The notes beneath the pieces were generated by a model, which saw nothing but the letters and a program-made list of their open reading frames with translations, had not been told where the DNA came from and did not search any database. The position numbers and the translations under genes are program-made. Positions 39,886 through 45,723 of a stretch of 64,000 nucleotides of DNA are shown piece after piece; within the stretch, counting starts at the first letter, position 1; the number at the start of each line of letters is the position of its first letter. The stretch comes from Agarilytica rhodophyticola (GTDB lineage Bacteria; Pseudomonadota; Gammaproteobacteria; Pseudomonadales; Cellvibrionaceae): contig NZ_CP020038.1 of assembly GCF_002157225.2 (NCBI RefSeq), forward strand, positions 4,928,501-4,992,500, read 5' to 3'.

Positions 39886-41484
39886 CTAACGCGTGTAGCG
39901 CGCAATACGTGTATGTTGTGGCCGTTCAATGACCGTTTTATCAGTTGTGCTCTCAGTAAGTTTAAATAAATAGCTTTGTGTTATATTTTTAATTATGATT
40001 AGCCGCCCTTCCACCTCCATTGGCGTGAACTTTGATTTTTTAAGTGCCGTCAGCACAGATTTGTTAAATACTTTTGCAGGACTAGAATAGACAATTCTCG
40101 GATTGATAACATTGCCTGTTTCATTAATATCAAATTGAACAATCACCCGCCCTTCTATATTTTTTCTAAGGGCGCTGGCGGGATACAAGGGTGTCGACAT
40201 AACACGAGGCAGCATTCCTTTTACCTCAGTATAAGGTGACAGAGCAGGCTTTATATCGGTAACTGCTGTTTTTATCTGAGCGATTGACGAAGCTGCAGTA
40301 GAGTGCCATTCACCATTGGGCTCTTCCATTACGTTGCCGGTGACTGTGGTAATCACTTCTTCCGTAAAGTTCGGTGAATCAGGCAAAATATTGATAAGGT
40401 ATTTTGGTGTAGTTAAATCTATTTCACCGATTTTTTGTTGCTCACCTATAGGTTTATCACGCTCATTTCGTAGAAAAGTACTAACGTCATGATAATAAGT
40501 CTGCCCACCTAAAATATTATTTTCAATACCGGTACTAGCAACGGGAGCAGCAGATAAAAACGATAATGGTATAATTAGAAATATACATAACAGTAAGTTC
40601 GCCCACTTAAACAACTGACTCGCAGCTATCCTGTGCTGACTACCATCAAGTAAATATTGAATACGTAGAAAAGTATTCGAAGATGATGTTAGTGACATAG
40701 CAACATGATATTGTGATGGTTTTTTAGAAAAACTCAGTAAATCTTCTGCGTAGTCCTCACGGCACCCTAACAGATTGATAACACTATCATCGCAAGCGAG
40801 CTCAGCAAACCACTCTATTCTATTGATAACATACCATACTAGAGGCACGGGCCATACAAACGCACATACAAACTTGCAGGCTATCTTTATTAACCAGTCA
40901 TTACGTTGTACATGAGACAGCTCATGGATCAACACTCGTTCTAAACAACCATCGCTCCATGTCTGATAGTCCTTGGGTAATATAATAAGAGGGGAGCGAT
41001 AACCAAACATAATAGGCGACTCAAGCATTTCACTGCTGGCAAGGCGTACAGTTTTTTTAATACCTAATAAGTTCGCTTTATTTTTTAGTTTGTTATTTAC
41101 ACCAAAGTTATTTATAGGTATAGAAAACTTACCTAAATTTTTTGTTTCCTGTAGAGATAATAACTGAAAAAAGCATATCCATGTAAAACCAAGTATGTAC
41201 ACTGCGGTAAGGAAAAAGATAATAGGTGAAATACTTGCGTCGGAGCTGACAGGGGTTGCCGTCATAGCCGCCACAGAAGACGGAAGAACAGCAACTGACA
41301 CTCTAGGTAAACACTGAGCCAGAACGATACCTAAGAAAGTAATAAAAAACGAACACGCTAATAGCCAGTGGACTGAAGCTGCGGAAAACCGAAATGAATA
41401 CATAGATATAGAAAGCATTAGTGCTAGAAACAATAAAGGCTTAAACCAAAAATCTAAAAATATATTCACTAGATCAATTATCAT
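39886..41484 (-). CDS. M56 (BlaR1/MecR1-type) sensor protease with C-terminal TonB domain
   Basis: 532 residues. Several membrane helices at the N-terminus (about 13-30, 39-57, 87-108) and a zinc site HELSH at 187-191, with ELACDD as the third-ligand region. Another helix lies near 285-305 (LLLCIFLIIPLSFLSA). The C-terminal part is not a penicillin-binding domain as in BlaR1 but a TonB-type domain (STPLYPASALRKNIEGRVIVQF). Such M56-TonB fusions are known in gammaproteobacteria. Likely senses an envelope signal and inactivates the neighbouring BlaI-type repressor. Confidence 0.9.
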   Translation of the reverse strand: MIIDLVNIFLDFWFKPLLFLALMLSISMYSFRFSAASVHWLLACSFFITFLGIVLAQCLPRVSVAVLPSSVAAMTATPVSSDASISPIIFFLTAVYILGFTWICFFQLLSLQETKNLGKFSIPINNFGVNNKLKNKANLLGIKKTVRLASSEMLESPIMFGYRSPLIILPKDYQTWSDGCLERVLIHELSHVQRNDWLIKIACKFVCAFVWPVPLVWYVINRIEWFAELACDDSVINLLGCREDYAEDLLSFSKKPSQYHVAMSLTSSSNTFLRIQYLLDGSQHRIAASQLFKWANLLLCIFLIIPLSFLSAAPVASTGIENNILGGQTYYHDVSTFLRNERDKPIGEQQKIGEIDLTTPKYLINILPDSPNFTEEVITTVTGNVMEEPNGEWHSTAASSIAQIKTAVTDIKPALSPYTEVKGMLPRVMSTPLYPASALRKNIEGRVIVQFDINETGNVINPRIVYSSPAKVFNKSVLTALKKSKFTPMEVEGRLIIIKNITQSYLFKLTESTTDKTVIERPQHTRIARYTR

Positions 41485-41491
41485 CGAATAC

Positions 41492-41881
41492 TTACTCCTT
41501 GGTTTTTTTTATCCTTTTAATAGTTCGCTCTAACTCAGCAATCTCTCTTGATGATAATTCACTCCCCTCCATATCAAGCAAAGCGTTAACGGCATTAATT
41601 CTAGAGCCGCGAAAAAAAGTCTTAAGAAGCCGTTTTATAGCAGACTCTTGAACTTTTTTTTCTGCCAGTTTAGCTCGGTAAATATGCTTATTACCTTCAA
41701 TATAAAACTCAACAATATCTTTTTCTACAAGCCGAGCAATTAATGCCCTTACCGACGAATAACTGGGGGGATCTGGCAATTTTTCCATAACATCGTGAGC
41801 GGAGCAGGTTTCATGCTCAAATAGTATATCCATTATTTGTCTTTCCCTACGACTAAGCTGCATTTGATCAATCGGGGGCAT
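41492..41881 (-). CDS. BlaI/MecI/CopY-family repressor
   Basis: 129 residues. Winged helix with LSRRERQIMDILFEHETCSAHDVMEKLPDP typical of BlaI, then YSSVRALIARLVEKDIV, the recognition helix and wing. The helical C-terminus should dimerise. AGGAG lies upstream of the ATG. Expected to be cleaved or released by the M56 protease gene that starts seven bases after its stop. Its promoter region carries a long palindrome. Confidence 0.92.
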   Translation of the reverse strand: MPPIDQMQLSRRERQIMDILFEHETCSAHDVMEKLPDPPSYSSVRALIARLVEKDIVEFYIEGNKHIYRAKLAEKKVQESAIKRLLKTFFRGSRINAVNALLDMEGSELSSREIAELERTIKRIKKTKE

Positions 41882-41962
41882 TATTACTCCTAAACTATCG
41901 CTTCAATCATATTTGCCACTTTTTGTCAGAACTTTTATTAAGAGAAAGAGTGCTGACAGTCT

Positions 41963-42002
41963 GAGTGCTAATTTTTTAGCATATGCTAAAAAATTAGCAC
42001 TC
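41963..42002. promoter_or_regulatory. Perfect 40-bp palindrome, probable BlaI operator
   Basis: The left arm GAGTGCTAATTTTTTAGCAT is exactly repeated in reverse complement with no spacer (centre between 41982 and 41983). Outside it, TGACAGT (41954-41960) is mirrored by ACTGTCA (42012-42018). It lies 81 bases before blaI and 240 before the divergent glycine-rich gene. Symmetry is seen directly; binding by the adjacent repressor is inferred. Confidence 0.75.
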
Positions 42003-42019
42003 CTTACGATCACTGTCAA
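41991..42019 (-). promoter_or_regulatory. Probable blaI promoter overlapping the palindrome
   Basis: On the minus strand a consensus TTGACA (42014-42019) is followed after 17 bases by TAATTT (41991-41996), the latter inside the palindrome. A repressor on the palindrome would block it, giving autoregulation. Confidence 0.55.
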
Positions 42020-42155
42020 GATAAAATTAATTCCATAGCTCGTAAAACTTTTATGCCAATGAACGAAGTAAAATCGGTGCTAGAATTTTTAGGAATAAAA
42101 TGTAATGACATTTATTAGAAAATGATGCCGTTTTTAGGTTTTTAAACTTATTAGT

Positions 42156-42184
42156 CGAACCGAATTGAGAAAACAAGATACTCA
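42156..42184 (+). promoter_or_regulatory. hrp-box-like promoter element 1
   Basis: CGAACC, 16 bases, ATACTCA. The same two blocks with the same spacing occur upstream of the paralogous gene at 43039. It resembles the HrpL consensus GGAACC, 15-16 bases, CCACnnA of plant-pathogen type III genes. It ends 59 bases before the ATG at 42244. Confidence 0.55.
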
Positions 42185-42243
42185 CCTCAGTGTAAACACT
42201 GTGATTTCTTTTAATAGCGTAACTGATAATTGAGGATAATATA

Positions 42244-42645
42244 ATGGGCCCTACAGCAATAGCACCTAAGAGTACTATACCTACTAATAATAATGTAAAT
42301 ACTAGTTTTAACACCCCAACCGAAAGTGGTGGCACAAACGACAGCAGTCTTCGAACCGGAAAAGCTGATGGAGCTAATCCAATAAAATGGGGTGGGCCAG
42401 AGCAACAAAGTCCAGGATCCCAAAAGGCTCAAGGCAAAGAAAATTCGGGTGAAACAATGAAAGATAAAATCATGGAAATTCTCATGATGATTATACAACT
42501 TATTATGATGATGCTACAAAAAGGCAATGAGGCAGGAGATAAAAAAGGCTCTGAAGGCGGCACTCCTGGTGTTGATGGTGCAAGCCCTATAGGCCAAGGT
42601 GGTCAATCTGATCTCAACGGTTTGCGTAAAACAGAAATGGTATAA
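42244..42645 (+). CDS. Glycine-rich, cysteine-free harpin-like protein 1
   Basis: 133 residues, no cysteine, no signal peptide. N-terminus rich in Asn, Thr and Pro; then a hydrophobic amphipathic segment KDKIMEILMMIIQLIMM (about residues 73-89) and a Gly-rich tail (KGSEGGTPGVDGASPIGQGG). The architecture recalls Hpa1/HpaG-type harpins, where a QLLxQLI-like helix precedes a glycine-rich stretch. It shares this segment almost exactly with the gene at 43039. GAGG lies upstream of the ATG. Similarity to harpins is by architecture only; no type III secretion genes are in the window. Confidence 0.65.
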   Translation: MGPTAIAPKSTIPTNNNVNTSFNTPTESGGTNDSSLRTGKADGANPIKWGGPEQQSPGSQKAQGKENSGETMKDKIMEILMMIIQLIMMMLQKGNEAGDKKGSEGGTPGVDGASPIGQGGQSDLNGLRKTEMV

Positions 42646-42673
42646 TTAATAAATTTTTACCTACAGTAATAGT

Positions 42674-42720
42674 TACCATGGCTATATAAAAATGTTTTAA
42701 ATACTCTTATAGCCATGGTA
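42674..42720 (+). terminator. Terminator-like stem-loop after harpin-like gene 1
   Basis: TACCATGGCTATA and TATAGCCATGGTA form a perfect 13-bp stem around a 21-base loop, 29 bases after the stop codon. The T-run is weak, so it may act as a 3' stabiliser. Confidence 0.6.
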
Positions 42721-42952
42721 TTCACCTTATTTTAACAATACATTCATTTGCAAATGTATTGATGCAAAGATCTAAGTTAGTTTATCCAGCCAAGCATATT
42801 CCCTATCCTCTTTTTTATCCTATTTTTCCATTCTATTTTAATTCTTAATCTGTGTAACAAATAAATACCGAACTTATTTGGATTAGGTTTTAAGCCCTTA
42901 CTACGCCTAATAACTCAAAATGTAAAAAAGCCGGTTTTTTATTTCAAATAAT

Positions 42953-42981
42953 CGAACCGAAGCATCCAACATTAATACTCA
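42953..42981 (+). promoter_or_regulatory. hrp-box-like promoter element 2
   Basis: CGAACC, 16 bases, ATACTCA, followed by GTGTAA. It ends 57 bases before the ATG at 43039. The blocks, spacing and distance match element 1, while the 16-base spacer differs beyond its first three bases (GAA). Confidence 0.55.
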
Positions 42982-43038
42982 GTGTAATGTAAATGTATGG
43001 TTTTTTTAATAATGTGATATTTAATCGAGGCGAATACA

Positions 43039-43887
43039 ATGAGCGTAATGATAGGAACAAGACCTATGGACATTAGTACCAATCCAAAGGTTGATGTAGG
43101 TAACTTTGGCAACTTTTCTCAAGATACAGGTTCAACGGGTAATACCATTAAACCTGGCAATGTAGGAGAAACAAGTCCTATTAACTTTGGCGACCCGTTG
43201 CAAAAAACTGCACAAACACAACAACCTACCACTGAAGGTACTGAGGCCGGCGGATCAATGAAAGACAAGATCTTAGAGATCTTGATGATGATTATCCAAC
43301 TTATAATGATGTTATTAAAAGGTGGTGATCAACAAGGTGGTAAGGAAGGTGCCGGCGGACCTGCGCCTGCGGGTGGCCCTGGTGGTGGTGGCGCACCTAG
43401 TGGAGCAGGTGGCCCTGGTGGTGGCGGCGCGCCTAGTGGTGCTGGTGGTCCTGCTGGTGCCGGCGGGGCAGGAGGAGCAGCTGGTCCAGGAAACCCCAAT
43501 GCACCAGGTAAAGAAATGGGTTTTGGGCCTGATGGTAAGTTCCAAATTGGCGATAAATGGGGCGGCTGGGATGGCGTCAGTGATGGCACTAAAGGAAGCA
43601 GCCACGATACCAATGACAGAGCCGCACTAGTTGGTCAGTTAGGAAAAATGGGACTTGATGATGGTGCCGCACACAGAGTTGCTCAGCATCTCCACAAAAC
43701 TGCAGGAGCCACCGGTTTAGACGCGCACAAAGGTCAACACAGTGACGCTGAAGCAGCGGGAATTAAAGCAAAAAATCACGCAAATATTAAAGAAGTCTTT
43801 AATAACATAGGTGATAGACAAACAACTGAAGCAGAAATGACACAAATGATCACCGATGTCTATGCCAAAAATGGACGTGGAGCATAG
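43039..43887 (+). CDS. Glycine-rich, cysteine-free harpin-like protein 2
   Basis: 282 residues, no cysteine. Order: polar Asn/Thr/Gly N-terminus (1-73), helix KDKILEILMMIIQLIMMLLK (75-94), then a stretch of about 60 residues almost only Gly, Ala, Pro and Ser with the repeat GGPGGGGAPSGA occurring twice, and a C-terminal globular-looking part with a WGGWDGV core and helical repeats rich in His and Ala. GAGGCG precedes the ATG. Paralogue of the 42244 gene over the helix. Resembles a harpin, possibly with an added effector-like domain. Cannot be assigned a function from sequence alone. Confidence 0.65.
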   Translation: MSVMIGTRPMDISTNPKVDVGNFGNFSQDTGSTGNTIKPGNVGETSPINFGDPLQKTAQTQQPTTEGTEAGGSMKDKILEILMMIIQLIMMLLKGGDQQGGKEGAGGPAPAGGPGGGGAPSGAGGPGGGGAPSGAGGPAGAGGAGGAAGPGNPNAPGKEMGFGPDGKFQIGDKWGGWDGVSDGTKGSSHDTNDRAALVGQLGKMGLDDGAAHRVAQHLHKTAGATGLDAHKGQHSDAEAAGIKAKNHANIKEVFNNIGDRQTTEAEMTQMITDVYAKNGRGA

Positions 43888-43895
43888 CCATATCG

Positions 43896-43927
43896 GGAAG
43901 CTTCACTAACTGAAGCTTCCTATTTTT
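43896..43927 (+). terminator. Intrinsic terminator after harpin-like gene 2
   Basis: Ten-bp perfect stem GGAAGCTTCA/TGAAGCTTCC with a five-base loop, followed by TATTTTT. It begins nine bases after the stop codon. Confidence 0.88.
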
Positions 43928-44115
43928 CTGCTTGATAAATTCCTCACGATGTAAATTACATTTTCAGTTAATTATTTGAATGACTTTTCCATCTATTTCC
44001 AATTAGATCGTGTGATATAGGCGAACTTTGTGACGTAATTATTTACATATAGATGAAAACCTGGAGGTTTTTATCGCCCTGGTAACTAAATAAAATATAT
44101 TAAGGTACCCATAAT

Positions 44116-44343
44116 ATGCTAACTAATTTAAAAATGTTCAGTCCTGAAGCATCACATGCACGATCTCATACAATACACGAAGGTATCAAAGGAGGCCTCG
44201 ACGCTGTTAAAGACGGTAAAATAAGCCCTAATGCCATTATAGGCGGCGCAGTTAAAGGGGCAATTAAAGGGTCATTTGAAGCAGAAGTTGGTGGTGCTAG
44301 AAGGGAAACTCCACCCTTAGCATTTGACGTGTTAAATAAATAA
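44116..44343 (+). CDS. Small cysteine-free glycine-zipper-like protein
   Basis: Not recognised. 75 residues, no cysteine, no signal peptide. The middle (IIGGAVKGAIKGSFEAE) has a glycine spacing like a glycine zipper or a membrane-active peptide, flanked by HEGIKGGLDAVKDG. TTAAGG precedes the ATG. It sits directly after the two harpin-like genes as its own transcription unit, with a clear terminator. A degraded CGAACT, 15 bases, TTACATA element lies at 44022-44049. It may be secreted by the same route. Confidence 0.55.
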   Translation: MLTNLKMFSPEASHARSHTIHEGIKGGLDAVKDGKISPNAIIGGAVKGAIKGSFEAEVGGARRETPPLAFDVLNK

Positions 44344-44369
44344 TAAAACGCGCTTAAATAGCAAGTTGC

Positions 44370-44403
44370 CAGCTAGACCATCACCTGCCTTGTGGTCTAG
44401 CTG
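44370..44403. terminator. Terminator after the glycine-zipper gene, possibly bidirectional
   Basis: 11-bp perfect stem CAGCTAGACCA/TGGTCTAGCTG with a 12-base loop, then TTTT on the plus strand. It lies between two convergent genes and may also end the OmpA-family message. Confidence 0.8.
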
Positions 44404-44413
44404 TTTTAAATGA

Positions 44414-45064
44414 TTACTGAATAGGCTCTAGCTTTAATTCAACTCGACGATTTTGCTCACGACCACTAGCATTATTATTACTGGCTATTGGACGACGCTT
44501 ACCATAACCAACAGAGTGAATACGCCCAGAAGGAATACCCTTTTGTACCAAATAACCTTTCACACTGGAGGCACGGTTTTCACTCAATGTCTGATTATAG
44601 TCTGAGGCACCTGTAGAATCGGTATGACCTGATACTGTAATCGCAGTTTTATCAAACTCTTTCAAGACATCAGAAACGGAACCCAAAACAGGATAAAACT
44701 GAGAGCGAATATTGTATTGTGCTGTTTCGAAAGTGATATTTCCTGGCATAATTAGATGCAGGTTATCGCCATCACGGCGCACTTGCACACCACTACCTTG
44801 AAGTCTTTGACGTAATTTCGCTTCTTGTTTATCCATATAGAAACCCACGCCACCACCGATAGCTGCGCCCGCCGCTGCACCAGTTAATATACCTTTGTCG
44901 CGATCACCTTTACTTGACGTAAGCGCGCCGATTACAGCCCCTGTTACTGCGCCAATGCCTGCACCTTTTGCAGTATTACTAGCTTTTTGTTCACCAGTAT
45001 AAGGATCTGTTGATACACAGGCAGTCATGGATAAAACCAAGAACGATATAAGTGCGATACGCAT
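44414..45064 (-). CDS. OmpA-family lipoprotein (YiaD-like)
   Basis: 216 residues. Lipobox SMTAC in a short signal peptide, then a glycine-zipper region (GAGIGAVTGAVIGALT and GAAAGAAIGGGVGF) and a C-terminal OmpA domain with ITVSGHTDSTGASDYNQTLS and NRRVELKLEP. Expected to be an outer-membrane lipoprotein bound to peptidoglycan. Divergent from the LRR lipoprotein gene. Confidence 0.93.
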   Translation of the reverse strand: MRIALISFLVLSMTACVSTDPYTGEQKASNTAKGAGIGAVTGAVIGALTSSKGDRDKGILTGAAAGAAIGGGVGFYMDKQEAKLRQRLQGSGVQVRRDGDNLHLIMPGNITFETAQYNIRSQFYPVLGSVSDVLKEFDKTAITVSGHTDSTGASDYNQTLSENRASSVKGYLVQKGIPSGRIHSVGYGKRRPIASNNNASGREQNRRVELKLEPIQ

Positions 45065-45160
45065 AAATTATTTCTCCCGAAAATATTAAATCGCTTAAAA
45101 TTCACAAGCTTTGCATTAAAATCAATCAATTTTGTCTTTCATCAGCGCCATAAGGCTTAT

Positions 45161-45181
45161 TATCATTTTCGCAAAATGATA
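45161..45181. promoter_or_regulatory. Inverted repeat between divergent OmpA and LRR genes
   Basis: TATCATTTT, CGC, AAAATGATA: nine-bp arms with a three-base spacer, in the 137-base divergent region. Suitable as a dimeric regulator site; regulator unknown. Confidence 0.45.
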
Positions 45182-45219
45182 TCCTAATTACTGCTTATTT
45201 ATTGCTGACAGGCCACAAT

Positions 45220-45723
45220 ATGACAATTCTTTTCCAGCCGAAGTTCTTCGGCGCCGCCATTGTAGCAATCATTGCTGGCTGTAGCCGATATTCCGTATCA
45301 ATAAATCAAAATGTTGTGTACGAGCCCCCAACTTTATTTAGCCAGTATGAGCTGGCAGATGCCGCTCTTAAAGAGTGTGTGCGCAGTACTATCGCTGAAA
45401 AGGGATTAACCAAAGCTGAACAATTGACGCAGTTGATCTGTGCGCCAGGCAATATCTTGGACCTAACAGGCATTGAAGTATTTGCCTATATTCAGCACCT
45501 GGGCTTGAGCAAGAACAATATTGAGAACATCGACACACTAGAAAAACTTCCTCGTTTGCAGCAGCTACAGATTTCCCATAACCATGTAAAAGATTTTTCA
45601 GTGTTAAAACACTTGGATAAACTAGTTTTTGTCAACAGCGATGGTAATAATGAGGCAGCTTGCAGTTCCCTTGAACTGCCTCAAACATCTATCGAACAAG
45701 TGCTTCCTAAACACTGTCGCTAA
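45220..45723 (+). CDS. Leucine-rich-repeat lipoprotein
   Basis: 167 residues from the ATG at 45220 (an ATG at 45202 is possible). Lipobox AIIAGC follows a hydrophobic signal region. Two to three LRR-like units are seen (IQHLGLSKNNIENIDTLEKL, LQQLQISHNHVKDFSVLKHL). Four cysteines in the mature part may form disulfides. Probably anchored in the envelope; partner unknown. The 3' end overlaps the convergent phoD-like gene by 17 bases. Confidence 0.8.
   Translation: MTILFQPKFFGAAIVAIIAGCSRYSVSINQNVVYEPPTLFSQYELADAALKECVRSTIAEKGLTKAEQLTQLICAPGNILDLTGIEVFAYIQHLGLSKNNIENIDTLEKLPRLQQLQISHNHVKDFSVLKHLDKLVFVNSDGNNEAACSSLELPQTSIEQVLPKHCR

Larger units (their letters stand above)
42646..43038. other. 393-base gap between the two glycine-rich genes
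   Basis: No gene. Holds a 13-bp stem-loop (42674-42720) after the first gene and the hrp-box-like element (42953-42981) before the second; otherwise AT-rich. Confidence 0.6.

Noticed and set aside
39886-41484. Beta-lactam resistance sensor BlaR1
   Set aside because: The C-terminal domain is TonB-like, not a penicillin-binding domain, and no beta-lactamase gene is nearby.
41963-42002. CIRCE heat-shock element in the 40-bp palindrome
   Set aside because: CIRCE is TTAGCACTC, nine bases, GAGTGCTAA. Here the half sites are in the opposite order with 22 bases between, and no heat-shock gene follows.
43329-43613. Proline-rich minus-strand reading frame
   Set aside because: It is the complement of the Gly/Ala/Pro tract of the harpin-like gene; GC-biased codons keep the opposite frame open by accident.
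45161-45181. Fur box
   Set aside because: Apart from ATGATA-like ends it does not fit the 19-bp Fur consensus, and the flanking genes are not iron-related.
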